Below are positions 1 through 13,874 of a DNA stretch of 64,000 nucleotides, one piece after another (within the stretch, counting starts at the first letter, position 1; each line of letters starts with the position of its first letter). The stretch spans positions 62,001 to 126,000 of the forward strand of contig NW_026515525.1 in NCBI RefSeq assembly GCF_014898815.1, given 5' to 3'. The notes below the pieces were generated by a model, which ran no database searches, was not told the DNA's origin, and was given only the letters and a program-made list of their open reading frames with translations. The position numbers and the translations under genes are program-made. The stretch is from Panonychus citri (lineage: Eukaryota > Arthropoda > Arachnida > Trombidiformes > Tetranychidae).

Positions 1-349
1 TGAGTTTCCTTTGGAAATGTTGAATGAACAAATGATTATGATAATCGAGGATGAAACTCTTGAGGTGATCACTTTCGAAATTGGTGAATGAGTTAATATT
101 GAAACGATTCTCATGATGATTATCATGATATCAGGAAAATTTTAATAGGAGGAACAAAGGAACAAAACATTTATCAAAAGCAGAATTATCATTCCATCCT
201 TAGTGAAATGCTCATTATGAGGATATTAAATACAATATATAAAGTGGTGAAAACAAGGAAGAGGAAGTGATCGTGATAACAATTTAATAATCAACCATGT
301 TGGTGATCAAATTTATCATGATAATTAACGATGAATATAAGATCGTCTT

Positions 350-400
<51 letters not shown>
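350..400. repeat. (GA)n microsatellite
   Basis: About 50 bp of near-pure GA dinucleotide lying just 3' (minus-strand sense) of the third GPCR exon, inside the next intron. Confidence 0.95.
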
Positions 401-403
<3 letters not shown>

Positions 404-496
404 TGATTGTCAAGTCAACTTGTTCCAATGTCTATCATATGTTTTGTCTTGATAATTAATTTGTTGACTAAGAAAAGATAATTACGATTAACTTAC

Positions 497-3400
497 CTTG
501 GTAAATACAACGGGAAGGGCAAGAATGACCGCCAGTGACCATACAAGTAAAAGACCACGACGACTTGTACTTAAAGTGCATAATCTTCGTGCTTTGATTG
601 GATAAACTATCACTAAAAATCTGATGAGATAATTAAGAATCACTAAATTAGATGAGAAATCAAGTTTGTCTTCAGGCACAATGTTGATGATTAAATGAAA
701 GATTGGATTTCAACAATGTAAACGTTAAGGTAAATTGTAGTTTTACAAAGTTTTCCGATTCTAATTTTATCGTTAAGATTATTGGTTAGTCTTTGATTAA
801 GATTGTTAATCGTTAAGTTAATATTTATCTTGCAAGATGAAATTTCTATCATGATTTCATGAGAGAATCGATGACAATCAACTGAATTTTTCATGACTGT
901 AAATATAATCTTTGTCTCCCTGAATAAATGAGCAACAAGATTGAAAATAAAAGTTCAACAAGTTGATTATTTGATGGAAAAATTTATTAACACCATCATT
1001 ACCTATCTTATGCCTTAATTATTATGTCGTCAGAAAACATGATGAAAATCAGAACAAGACTCGAGGGTAATTATATGATTACCCGTTGATCTATGAAATC
1101 AACTGAATCTGTTACTGAATTGATTTATCATTAATAAAAAATTACATGGATATTATTATGATAAGTAACACATATTATTAGCTGAAAGTGATTCATATTA
1201 TCAGGATAATTATTAACTGACCATTTCAAGAGACAAGAGTTCAAACTTGTGATTATCATCAAGATGATAATATGATGATGATGATGATGATAAGGCAATC
1301 TATTCAATAAGAATTGCTGAATATTCTGATTCCTGTATTAGCTTTAGGGTTTATTTTAATAATATGAATGGTAGTGGAGCTGTTAGTGGTTCCATGGAGG
1401 AAAAAAACCTCATGAACAGTTCTGATTAAAGGTTTCCTACAGAGTAACAAATGAGATACCATGTAAGTCTCATGCAATTTTGGGTTTGATAAAAAAAAGA
1501 AAATATCCTTGAAAGAAAAAAAATTCTTGTTCTTTTTTTATATTACCTGTAATCTAATACCTATTATTATGTAGTTAACTATTGGACGAACTGTAGGCAA
1601 AAAAAGTTTCACCATTCGACTGAACAATTATCCGTTTTCATGATGATGTTTTCCACTGTTCGAACTCACCATTTCAATGAATCTTTTTTTATCCTTCAAA
1701 GAAAAACATTTACAGTTATGATCTAAAGTGTACCTTTAGTTTTCACGAAGATACTTTGGGACTTGGACATTACCCTTTTCGAATGTTGATTCTAATATTA
1801 GCTGATTAATTTTTTCGCCGTTTTGAAATTTAAAATGTTCAAAAATGAAAAAATACTTTGATTCCTGACAATCTATCGATTCTCTTTGATATATTAATAA
1901 ATTTTCACATAGAAAAAACAATCGATTTCCTATCTGAGGATTTGCTGAGAAATATTAGCAATTTGATGATAATTTGTTAACTTTCAATAGTAAATTTCCT
2001 TAAGGTTATTAGATAAATTTACATGGATTTTTCTTGCCTCTCATTTCATCATCATGAAGTGTAAATATCATGTGAAGATGATGAGATTCAGATAATTCCA
2101 TCCATTTCCATTTCCATTCTCTTTCTTTCTTTCTTTCTTTAATATGTTTTAATGATAAAAGTTCTGCCACAAATTAACCTCTTCAATATTGACAATGAAA
2201 ATCCCATAATCAGAATCTCATCAGAATCTTGACCTTTCATATTATAATCTTAAATACCCTGAGAATTGATTCACTCAAACTGGTTCGATATTTTCATGAG
2301 GTAGACAGTAAAATGTACCATGAATTATTATTGATATTAATAACAAGTCAATTCGATTATCATGTAAATTAGCTGATCAAATCAAATCATCAAATCAAAA
2401 CATTAATATTTCCATATTCAGATAATATTTGATTTTGAATAAAAACTTTTTCCTTCTTCTTATTCAATCTATTCATGATTCTTTTCCAGTTGAAAGCAAT
2501 TCAAATTGCTATCGTTATTAAATTGATTGTTAAAAGTTTCACTTCAACCTACTAAACGATTGCTTTATTGGTTGATTACCTTGAATTAATCAACTTAATT
2601 TCATCAATTCAAATCTTTACCTATTCAATGATACATATGAATATGAATTTCATGAATCACTTTCCATGAGAAACCTTTACCAGACAATTAGCTAATTGAG
2701 TTGCATGAGCTTATTAATCATATCACTAAATTGTTATAAACATCTAGGTGACTTCAATTAAAATGATCTCTAAATTGTTGACAATGATTAAGAATATCCT
2801 TCAAATGATTAAACACCAAGAGGCTATAAAGTTTATCCAATTGTTATTTAGAGTTTCAGTCTCAGGGATCAAATGATTAACTGAAAAATTAATCAATTGA
2901 ACATCGAATGAGCTGAATAATTAAACTATTAATTCATTGATAAATAATCACAATCTTAATGATCAAATGAATTAATATTCCTCTCACTATAAACTATCAA
3001 GTATTATCATGGTGATTGATTGAATCGATTAATAAAAATGCTAAACAAATTAATTGTATTAAAAGTAAATAAAGAAAATGAGAAAAAGTTATCATTGAAT
3101 TACAATTACAATTTAATCACAATTTAATGATGATCATTGATTTATTTAGAGTAAAACAATCTAATAAAAAAGAATCAATTAATTACAATTAGGTAAACAA
3201 GTTTTAACACTAATAATAGTTAACGAATCCCTTAGTTAATTGTGACAATCTAAACACTTTGAGTAAATAATTAACCCAAAATGTTATGTAACAAGTTAAA
3301 TAAATCATATAATTAATATTAAATTGTTTCTATTAATTGTTCTTAATCTCTCAGTCCCATGTAACTCATTGCATTAGCATTTATATTATTAACGAGGTTC

Positions 3401-5010
3401 ATGATAACTTCATTCCAACTATTCAGATCTTTCAATATCTTTCATCATGAAGATAATTTTGTTATTTGTTGATAATCTCAACATTTATCATCAACTCATT
3501 CACTTCCCTCAACTGATAATGATAATAACGAGCATGATAAAGTTTTACTGATGATAATGAATTGTACATGATAATCATAATTTTCCTTTTATTATTGTGT
3601 TCCAAGAGATTGAACTGAATCTGAAAGAGAAAAAATTTACTATTCTCTCACAGAATTATATTATTTTTCTGAGTTTTTTTTCCTTCTTCCTTTCTTCATG
3701 ATCATGTTGTTCATCTCAGATTCAGATTGTTCATAAAGTTTATCGTTTGGAAAGATTGGAATCATCATGATGAGCTTTTTTCCATCTTGAATGATCATCA
3801 ATTCTGTTGTTGAATTAAATTAACACGTGAAATAATTTCAACTTGACAGTAATAACAATTAGCAAATATCTTTTCATCTCCTTTCGCCTGAAATCATCTG
3901 AATGCTACTCAGTTACTATGATGAAATATTATCTTCATGATATTTTTTTTTTTCGTAATTGGTGATGATGGTAATCATTTATATCTTTACTGTGATGAGT
4001 TTCTATCAAATATTAGATAAGTTCAAGTGAGATAAGAAGATTATTTACCATTTCAAGTATTCCAAAGATTATCATGAGCTAGGAAAAGTTCATGTGGTAA
4101 AAATGAATCAACAATTCTGCCACGATTTGATTTGATATTTTTCTCGATTCAGTCAACTGACCGTTTCATACAAAGTTCATTTAATTGATTGTCCAGTTTG
4201 AGGATAAAAATTAACAACATAAACTGTTACATGTTAAAACTGTAATGATTTAAGCTTCAAGATGATATTTAGCTTGACAATCAATTGATTGCTAAAACGA
4301 TCATGAATTGATAGATTTATTAATAAATACGATAAGTTCAACTAAGGTTTTCATTTAATTCAATAACCGTTTGAGTGTCAACAGGTAACTTAGTTGTTGA
4401 AAGTTTCGAGCAACAATTAGATTATTTTTTGTTTCAACATTGGATTAGAATTGATTAACTATTAAGGGAATTGTAATTACCTTTCAATTGAAACAGCGAC
4501 CAAATTAAGGACAGACGATATACCACATAGCATTTCAACGTACGAACTTAGTTTACAAACTGAACCTCCGACGTCCCATGTGACTGCAAAGTATTCAAGC
4601 GTTTCCAACGGAACGTAAACAATTAATAGTAACAAATCTGCGACAGCGAGTGACACAAGAAACGCCGTAGTTGGTGATCTTAATTTACCTCTACCTGCCC
4701 AGGTAAGAATGACGACAATGTTTCCAGCGATTCCGATGATAAATGTGATCGCATGGGTTATTATGATCGGTAGAAAAGCTGTCAACAGGTAACCAATCAG
4801 TTGATTAGTGGATTATAATAATCAATACACTTGAAACTTACCTGGATTAATTTGACTTGGATCAAGCATATCCTCAGGTCGCTCCATGTAAATCCGACCT
4901 GGATCACCACCAGAATCGGGTAAACAGTCATCGAAAATATTGGACTTGGGAAGATATCGATGAACCTCATTAACACATGGATTCAAATACGATTCATTCC
5001 AAGTTTCCAT
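497..5010 (-). CDS. Rhodopsin-like neuropeptide GPCR, 3' part missing
   Basis: Class A G-protein-coupled receptor of the plasma membrane, probably for a peptide; the ligand is not identified. Three exons join in phase. Exon 4842-5010 starts at ATG and encodes an extracellular N-terminus with an N-glycosylation site (NES). Exon 4481-4778 encodes TM1 (GNIVVILTW), TM2 (SLAVADLLLL), the TM3 cysteine (VCK) and TM3. Exon 497-620 completes the DRY-type motif as ERF, continues with VIVYP and gives TM4 (LLLVWSLAVILALP). The introns are phase 1 (63 bp) and phase 2 (3.86 kb). The last exon ends at a good donor (AAG then GTAAGT on the minus strand), so TM5-TM7 lie beyond the left edge. The subfamily is unresolved. 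Confidence 0.85.
621..4480 (-). other. Large intron of the peptide GPCR
   Basis: A 3.86 kb AT-rich phase-2 intron between TM3 and TM4. I see no coding exon in it. It is rich in ATCATGAT/CATGATAA words and has a short ATG/ATC repeat near 1269-1293 and CTTT repeats near 2120-2140. The few short open frames (e.g. 1736-1921) resemble no known protein. Confidence 0.6.
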
Positions 5011-5610
5011 CGTCAGTTAATCAATTAATTAACTGAAAGAAAAAAAAATTTGATTCTATTGAAACTCCGAAAATCCGAATCTACGAAAAAAAAAGAGAAA
5101 TTCGAACTTGTTACTGTGTTAGAATCAAAGTTGTTCTATTTGTTTTTTTCCATCAAATGTTAGAACTTTTCTTCTCATTTTTTATCTCGAGTTTGCGTCG
5201 AGTTTTGATGTTGCGTGTTACCATTTGGAGTGTGCAAATCGAATTTGCAATTTAATCATTTAGTTGATAATTTTTTTCCGTTTCAAGAGAATATCGAACA
5301 TTACAAATGAAAATATTGCTTTTTATTAAATAAACTACACTACATATATATGGTTGATTCGTTGGTGAAAATAATATATATGTAGAAAAAAAATCTTATT
5401 ATAAACAATTATTTTTTTTTGTGTTCTCAGGTTGAATTTTCGTTTAAATTAGGATCGAAATTACTAAATTACTATTGGTGTGTCATTAATGATGTGGTAT
5501 GTGTTTTATGGCAAAATAACAGGGACGATTTTAGGATGAAAATGCAATTTCGGCTCAAGTAATGACTAAGTTAGTTGTGTTTGTCTAAGTCACTGAGAAC
5601 TGGGGGAGGG

Positions 5611-7432
5611 TTAGAAACCACCCATTCCTCCCATTCCACCCATTCCACCCATACCGCCCATGCCTCCCATTCCTCCCATGGCGTCGGCTTTGTCTTCTTT
5701 GGGACTTTCAACGATAACAGTTTCTACTGTTGTCAATAGGGAGGCGACAGCGGAAGCATCGGAAAGAGCAGTTCGAACAACTTTAGTTGGATCAATAATA
5801 CCAGCGGAAATCATGTCAGTGAATTCACCAAGATGAGCATCGTATCCAAAGTTAGGGTCATTTGAGTCCAACACTTTTTGTACCACAACTGAAGCATCGA
5901 CTCCTGCGTTCATAGCGATCTGCATACATGGCATTTTCAACGCTTTTCGAACGATTTCAATACCTGTCTTTTGATCGTCGTTGATTGGCTTCAGATCGTC
6001 TAGAACTTTAATCGATTTAAGAAGAGCTGTTCCACCACCAGGAACAATACCTTCTTCAACTGCAGCTCGAGTGGCATTTAGAGCATCGTTTACTCGGTCT
6101 TTCTTTTCACCGACTTCGACTTCACTTGCACCACCGATCTTGAGAACACCAACACCGCTCGCTAATCTCGCCAATCTCTCGGATAATTTTTCCTTCTCAT
6201 ATTCGGAGCTTGTATTTTCTATTTCGAATCTAATCTGCTCGATTCTTGCATCGATTTCAGATTTGTTACCTTTTCCCTGTAATGAGAAGATGAATGAGAT
6301 CAGATTAAATGAGATTAGATCAATTCAAATCAGATAAAATAAGAATAAGAATAAGAGTATTGAAACTTACCTTCAATAAAAGAGAATCATCTTTGGTAAT
6401 TGTAACTTCACCAATTGTACCCAAATCAGATAACTGAATGTCCTCCATTTTGGTCAGATTAGCATCATCACCGAAAACTGTTGCTCCAGTTGAAATGGCG
6501 ATGTCTGCAAGAGTATTTTTCCTGTTATCGCCGAAACCAGGAGCTTTTACAGCGCAAACTTGAAGACCGATCTTCAATCTATTCAATACTAAAGTGGTCA
6601 AAGCTTCACCTTCAACATCTTCGGCAATAATTAAAAGAGGTTTTCGTTGAGCATTGGCCATTTCTAGAGCAGGAATCAAGGGTTGGACAGAAGAGATTTT
6701 CTTCTCGCTTATCAACACAAGACAATTTTCAAATTCTACTTTAGCTCCTTTGGGCGAGGTTATGAAATAAGGAGAAATGTAACCTCGGTCGAACTTCAAT
6801 CCTTCAATCACCTCCAATTCATCAGTCAAGGTTTTACCATCTTTAACGGTGATCACTCCATCTTTACCGACCTTCTTCATGGCTTCCGAGATCAATTGAC
6901 CAATAGTTGAATCTCCATTGGCTGAGATTGTGGCAACTTGAGCAATTTCCTCGGGTGTTGTTACAGTTTTGGACTTTGATTTCAAATTGTCGACAACCTT
7001 TTCCACAGCCATGATGACACCTTTTCTAATCTCATTGGGATTGGCTCCTTTCGATATCTTATCAAAACCCTCCTTGGCAATAGCTCGGGCAAGGACAGTG
7101 GCTGTTGTAGTACCATCACCGGCAGCTTCATTTGTAGCATGAGCAACATCCTGGACAAGCTTGGAACCAATATTCTGGTACCTGTCCTTCAATTCAATAG
7201 CTTTGGCCACAGTCACACCATCCTTGGTGATCTTTGGTGATCCCCATGATTGTTCAATTACAACATTTCGTCCAGCAGGTCCCATAGTAACAGCAACGGC
7301 ATCGGCAAGTATATCAACACCAGCCAACATTTGAACCTTTGCATCGGAACCAAATTTAATCTCCTTTGAGTAATTACGATAAACTAACCTTCCAAAAGCA
7401 CGGGGAGATCGACGCAACAATAAACTATACAT
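5611..7432 (-). CDS. Hsp60: Mitochondrial 60 kDa chaperonin (HSP60/GroEL)
   Basis: Group I chaperonin that folds imported proteins in the mitochondrial matrix with ATP and HSP10. Two exons, 6371-7432 and 5611-6276, join in phase 0 across a 94 bp intron and give 575 residues, the usual length. The N-terminus is Arg-rich and lacks acidic residues (LLLRRSPRAFGRLVYR), as expected of a mitochondrial targeting peptide, and the mature part begins near KEIKFGSDAK. Family motifs seen are GPAGRNVVIEQ, the ATP-site motif AAGDGTTTATVLARAI, GYISPYF, KAPGFGDNRK and, in exon 2, EEGIVPGGGTALL. The C-terminus is the Gly-Gly-Met repeat tail ending in GF. A TTTATT (AATAAA on the minus strand) lies near 5322. 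No frame damage was seen. Confidence 0.97.
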
Positions 7433-9249
7433 CTTTAATGAAAAGAATTAAGAACAAAGAGACAAAATGATCAACTAATTACAATAAGAAAATTAAAGAA
7501 AACCAACAATTTAAAGTCACTTCAACGTGAAGAACATGCGATTCATTAACATGCGGTTTCTAGAAATTACTCTAAGTCATTAACTCCATCTAACGGTTAA
7601 CAGAATAGTTTAAGTACGAATTTGATCTGAGAGTTCAAAGTTCACGACTTCGAATTTGGACCAATTAGCTGATTAATATTCATTCCAATCGTGAGTTAAA
7701 AATTGGAATATTTAGTGTTCTAATCAATTCTTTCAATTCAATATTCTCACAAGAATAAAGTGATCGATGTGATTTACCGATTGTGTTGTTATTATTTGTT
7801 AATTAGCTTAATTCGGTTTCATTGTGTAAATAAGAATTAACTAATAATCTATTAATTGTTGTTGAATTGATTGATAATTAACTCTGGTTGATTTGATATT
7901 ATAAGCAAATTTTATTTAACAATCTTATTTTTCCTTAAAATCGTTTAAAACTTGAATTAAATTACATTTTTTTTCATGATAAAATTTGGTCTCAACTGAA
8001 TAAATGGAATAGATTTGAAAATTAATTAAACATAATTAATAATCAAAGGAGTTGATTCATGTTGATACAATAGTATTTCTCTCATGAGGTATTTTATGTT
8101 AATTGTTGCAAGGAGATAGAAATTAAAATTGCAATTAAAGTAACGGAACTTTCAATCTCGCGTTAAATCATAATTCAAAACGATTTTATATTAATTGTCG
8201 TTGAAAATGATCAATACCTTACTGATTGATTAATATTAATAAATTACATTCGTGAGTGAGAGTAAGGGATCTGAGAGAGAAATAGAGAGAGATGGTTTTC
8301 TTACAATAATGAAGATGATTTAGAAACAAACTTTGGTTAATTGTGATTTTTTTCCTTAATTTCTGTTAATCGTTTTTGTCTTTGGGAAGCACAAATGTGT
8401 TTACGATTTTGACTCAATTCGTTTTCGCATATAACATAATCTCGATGATTGAATAAGTTAATTGTTGGTGGGATTTTACAAGAATCAAGAGGGAAAGAGA
8501 GATATAAAATGACTTCGAAATTAATTGAATCGGGACATCATTTCAATCAGCGAAATAACTTTTTATATTTCAATCGTATATGAAATGAAATTCCTATCGG
8601 TTGGGTATCGTTGTTCAGAATTGTGGTTCCTAACGAATCGGCTTTCTGGCTTTTTCGCTTATGCTTCGCTTTCAGTTGTATTTTCCTCAAATAAATGGTC
8701 ATGTGTATATGATGTAACTGTAACGATATTAGTCCTTATTATTGTCCAATGAGTCGCAAGTCTAATGCATCAACAGGTCCAATTGCTCACAGTCACCGAA
8801 GATACAAACAGAATATCATTTTATCGGTACAAGGGGAAATGGATGATAAAATTAGGAGAGATTGTCATGATTGTTGCTGTTAAGTGTTGATGTGAGAAAA
8901 GAAATGAGATTTAAACCGGGAAAATTATCTTAAAGATAAATTGTTAACATGTTGAGAGAGGGAGAGAGAGATAAGTTTATGCATAAATTGTAGTCTTTTA
9001 TACTCTATATATAAAATAGGAACTATCTGGAATTAGAGTTTTGGTCAATGAATGAAGGATGGTCAATAAATAGTCAATGTTACCTAATCTTAAGTCAAAT
9101 TGTTGGCAACAAAGATGAAAAGGTGAGCATGTTTATGGATGAATTAAAGACATTTAGGTGGATTTTGTTTGTTATTTTGATGATATTAATAATGAAATTA
9201 GAGGTAAGATGAGGTTTTTTTCAGAATTTGTACCATTTGTGAGAATTAG
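7433..9249. other. Intergenic: HSP60 5' flank and AF10-like 3' flank
   Basis: About 1.8 kb between two minus-strand genes. The right end should contain the 3' UTR of the AF10-like gene and the left end the HSP60 promoter. I did not recognise heat-shock elements with confidence. A 75-codon frame at 8525-8752 starts at TTG and resembles nothing known. Confidence 0.5.
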
Positions 9250-12200
9250 TTATCTTTTATCTGGACCTCTGAATAGAGGGTGTTGGAAATTTGGGGTATT
9301 CTGCTGTTGAGCGGCATTCATCATCTGATAAAAAGGACTTTCCGTCGGAGGATCCGTCATGTTAAATTGTGGAGGCAAATTGTTATAATTCTGTGGTAAT
9401 GAACCAGTAACTTCACCATTGGTTGAAATATGGTTTGGTGCACGAGCTGATGATCCATTAGGTAAATTCGATGCTGGACTTGTACGAGGACTTTTATTAT
9501 TATCATAGAGAGGTGAGGGATTGGCTCCTGAATTGCTTGATGGGAAACTTAAAGGCGAACTTGAAACTGAATTTCCTGATCCATTTTGAGAAATGGCTGA
9601 ACTGTGGTTGGAAAAACCACCAATTGAAGTGAGTGGTGGATTAAGAGATCCATTAAGTGGAAGAGATAATCTTGAGTTAACCGCAATCAAATGATCTCGA
9701 CGGGCAACAAGGTGACGAACTTTCTCTTCAAGTCTCTCATTTTCACTTCGTAATTGATGTAAACATGATAAAAGAGAAGCGACATCAAAATGTTGAGATT
9801 GTTCCATAATCATTTGTGCTCCTGAAGCCCATTGACGTTCTAATAATTGTTCTAAAGTTTGAGGTCCATCAGGTAAAGGTCTGGTCATGATGAGAGATAC
9901 AAATACTAATAATTAGTAACTTTGTGACTTTGTTGACAATTTACACTTGAAGAAAAAACAAACAGACAAACGATAATAATTAAAACAATGGAAACAAATG
10001 AAAAGCTTACTCTTTGAGCACATTAATTTGCTTAGGTTTGGTTGGAGGTGCTGGTAATGCAAAATCTTTCACAACACTGGTTATGGGAGATCTTGTAAGC
10101 GGAGTGGTTTGAGAGGCATGGCCATTGGGTGCTGAGGATGTAACAGTGGCAGGTGATACCTCACTTGAAGGAGGTGTAATTTTTGAACTGGTTTGAGTTT
10201 CTGTTATTGCTTTTGCAACATTTGAAGGCTTTTCGGTTGCACTTCGATCCCTGAGAAATATAAGACGATTCAATAATTGATGAGGAACAAAATAGAATTA
10301 ATTATTGAGGGGATTCTCGATATGAGAACAATTGGAAAATATTAATTGATTGAAAGGCGGTTAAAAGTTAACAACATACGGTTCAGTATCTGTATTAATC
10401 TCTTTGAGAATATCGTCTTTCTTTCTCTTTGTTTTCTTGGCGCTAATTGCATCCTTTTGGGTTACTTTGGGTGTTTTATTGCATCTAAGGAAAAGGGTGA
10501 GAAGCGTTTTAAAAGGTAACAAAAATGGATACTAAATACTTGTATTTGCGAAAATACTACGATCATTATGATTGGCTTACTTTGGAATAGCGAGTGGTTT
10601 TTTCATCTTTTTCTCAGCTGCCGTTGAGTTTCTCATCTTTTTTGGAATCGGCGGTTTATCTTCTTCATCGTCTTCTGTTTCTGTTGATGAATCATCTTCA
10701 ATTTCACGTTTAGATTTCTCTTTCTTTTCACCTGAAGATGATGTTGAGGGTTCTTTGGCTGTAAGACTTCCGTACATTGCTGTGAAACTAGGGGTTGGAT
10801 TAGGAGATGAAGCTTGAGAAGATGAGTGATTAGCTAGTGATTCCTTTGGATGATTGTTAATAACGGGATTAGGAGAGTTGGATTGGCCTGCCGGTGATTG
10901 AGATGCTGATGAGATTACATATTGGGAAGATTTCTTTTTTTTCCTTTCATTTTTATTAGATTTATTATCTGAACCATGATCTCCACCTCCTCCTCCTCCT
11001 GTGCTTGAACGAGAGCCTGGAAAAGTAGGACCAACAGCATTATCAGTTAACCCATAAGATTCGTGTCTCGATTTTAAAATTTCAGGATTAATAGTGAGGT
11101 TAGGTTTACCTAGACTATTAGATGATCCCGGATTATTGCTTGGTAAATTGTTGATAGTTGAAGAACCAGCAACCAAAGAGGTAGATAAATTTGAACCAAG
11201 AGGCTTGGACACTTTCTTTTTTGGTGGTTTGGATACTTCACTGGGTGATGTTGGTTTTAATGATGATATTCCCGATTGACCTGCAATCTTTTTATCAGGA
11301 CTAGTCTCAGGAGTTGATTCAGTAACTGGAACTGGCTTAAATGCAGGAATGGGTTTAATATTTGAACCATCTTTTTTCTGAAAGAAAAAAGAAGAGGCGA
11401 GTACAAAGAAAATTAGAATCTAAGTGAAATATGAATTTGAGAGAGAGAGAGAGAGAGAGAGAATATAGAGAGAAAATAATAACAGCTATCACATCTCTCA
11501 ATCTAAATGGGACAGAAGCAGAAAAAGGAAAGAGAATTGTATCAGTAGAGAAGAACGAAATTTATATATAATATAGAAAAGAACAACTCAAAATGACCAA
11601 AATGAGATGTGATCAACAGAAGATTATAGCTCATTAATTAATAGAAAATCTTAACCAAAGACCAAATTGATATGAAATGAAATGAGCTCACCAATTTTTG
11701 ATAATGATAAGCACAATATCCACAGTATTTGACATTGTCGTTAAAATTTCCAGCCTCTTCACATAAGAGACCAGCGGCTTGGGCACTGAATGAATGATTT
11801 GAAAGAAAAAAGCAGAATGAATAATATAATCTTCGAAATGAAATTGAGTAAATGTTGACGATAAATGAACTAACCATGTTACATGAAAATGGTGTTTACA
11901 TCCAGGTTTATTGCACTGCATACAAGCTCCTATTGAAGCTTTACTCTCCTTTCCTTGTTCCTCGCAAATGTAACATGTCTTATGGAACCTGTCAGGGGGC
12001 ACTAAGGCCAAAATAATCGGTTCCATGGTTGACACATTACCAAATCGGACTTCTGGGATATAAAGGGAACACACGACATGAGCCCATCCACCGGTATCTG
12101 TCCTTTTAAGAGCACCATCTTTGGATGGGCAAAGTTCACATCGCTAAAGGTGAAAAAGAAAAATTTTCAAATTAATAGAAAAAAGTCAGATGATTGAGAG

Positions 12201-12809
12201 GTAAAGAAAATCGGTAAAAGTATCAAGTGTTAAGAGATAAAAACTTTAACCTCATGAGAATACTAATAAATAGCCTAATATTTTGTTGTAATCAGAGATT
12301 TTGTCAAAAGCAGTAATAAAAGAAAAGCTAATTGATTATGAAAGAAGAAGAAAAGAAAAATAGAAAGTGAATAAAAAAAAGAATCTATATAAAGATGAAA
12401 GGTAAGAAATGGCGGTGATCATCTCGGCTCTGGGTTGAGATACATAACCAGAAATTCATGAAGGAAATTTATCTTTCTCATCACCTTGTGTATATATATT
12501 TTCCTTTCTTCTTTTAGTAAAAGTAAATTCTAAAGAGATAGAGAGAGAAGCAGAAAAAAAGGAAAGAGAAATAAAGAGAGAGAGAGAGAGAAAGGAAAGA
12601 GAAATATAAACAACACTTACTACTCGAGCCTGTCTCTCTTGACTCTCACATTTACGACAAAACCAGGGGCCAGTGGGCACCTGAACAATTCCATAACAAG
12701 CTTGGTGAACAGCGACACTACATTGATTACCATCACAATAGACCAAAGGATTCTCGGTCCATCCTCGTTCATCACTACAGACACAACATCCACCCACCAT
12801 CTCCTTCAT
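9250..12809 (-). CDS. AF10/AF17-like PHD-finger protein (Alhambra orthologue)
   Basis: Nuclear chromatin reader of the MLLT10/MLLT6 family, known to partner DOT1L in H3K79 methylation. Seven exons join with matching phases: 12621-12809, 11875-12143, 11692-11785, 10581-11377, 10380-10484, 10011-10250 and 9250-9880, giving 774 residues. The start MKEMVGGCCVCSDERGW matches the family N-terminus. Residues 6-54 form the PHD finger (Cys4-His-Cys3). Residues 64-184 form the zinc knuckle and extended PHD (RCELCPSKDGALKRTD, CYICEEQGKESKA, YCGYCAYHYQKL). Residues 185-565 are Ser/Pro/Lys-rich and low in complexity, with basic stretches that could be nuclear signals. Residues 566-640 are the conserved octapeptide/leucine-zipper region (LLERQWASG, HFDVASLLSCLHQLRSEN), the DOT1L-binding part in relatives. 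The tail is Asn/Ser/Pro-rich. Confidence 0.95.
11440..11462. repeat. (GA)n microsatellite in AF10-like intron 3
   Basis: GA dinucleotide run of about 23 bp; similar GA-rich purine runs lie in intron 1 near 12535-12602. Confidence 0.85.
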
Positions 12810-13874
12810 GGTTTGGCAAGATTTCCTTTTGCCAAAATAATTTTTGATGAACTCACACCAAAGGGAAGTTCACTTTCAATTATTGAAAACAAAGGCCAAC
12901 GATTCAAAAGTCAATTAACCAGTTCACTTTCACGACAATTATCATGGTGATAGTGTTATTATAAATTAATTAAGACAAAGAAATTATGAATAAAAAAGAC
13001 GGTTAATTTGATATGAAAATAAACATCAAGAAAAAAAGATTATTGAACCTGAAGAGAAAATCGCATCGCCATCTCTCGGCCAATTTCTCAACTTAAATTC
13101 TCTTTTTTTGAACTTTTTCTTATTCTTTCCAAATATTAATATTTATCTTTGGAAACTTAATCGAAATGTTCATGGAAAATGATATTTTGTCTGATCGATC
13201 TGATTAATTGATTGTTAACTGTTCTTCATTCAAATGATTTGACTAAATTCTTAATTTTTTGGGCGATCTTGAAGTTTATTATTAGTTTGAATGTCATTAA
13301 TTTGAAACTCTTCAGAGGTTCAAGTTTAATTGTTAGGAATAAGAGAGAAAAGTAATTAAAGTTAATCGGTGGCTTTTAGAGCAAAATTATTAATAAAACT
13401 TCAAGAGAATTAATTTCAATATAAATATTAGAAGATTTTAAATTGAGACATTTTTTACTGTTCAGTTGATGAGAAAGTGAAATTGATCATTATTTTTTAA
13501 TCTTAATTGTATCAATTGTATTGAGAGTGAACAGTTGATTGTTCAACAGTTAATTATAGTTAAGTCCAAGTGAACTTGTTGATTGTAAGTAATCAAAAGT
13601 AACGATATTAACTTACGTGAATGTCTAATAAAAAACTGTGAATATAAGGTGACGACAAATATTGATTAACTGAATGTACAATCAAATTGTACATTAACAA
13701 TTGACTTGATTGTGTTGTTGTCCATGTCCATAAATTAAGTAACCATGACACTATTAATATAATAATAATAATAATATTTGTCCATCATTTCAAAATAATA
13801 AGAAAAATATACAACTTAATTAACTTTAACACAACCAAAGATCCAGTGTATCCAATGAATTTAATCAGTTAATC
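12810..13874. promoter_or_regulatory. Shared 5' region of two divergent genes
   Basis: A 1.07 kb AT-rich interval between the start codons of the AF10-like gene (minus) and BBS7 (plus). It must contain both 5' UTRs and promoters. An ATA/ATT-rich stretch lies near 13755-13780. I see no further gene and no motif that I can name with confidence. Confidence 0.5.

Noticed and set aside
5981..6337. 118-codon plus-strand open frame
   Set aside because: Antisense shadow of HSP60 exon 2 and its intron.
8525..8752. 75-codon plus-strand frame with relatively complex sequence
   Set aside because: No ATG start, no splice context and no recognisable motif.
12639..12950. 103-codon plus-strand open frame
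   Set aside because: Antisense to the first PHD exon of the AF10-like gene, which has strong family similarity on the minus strand.
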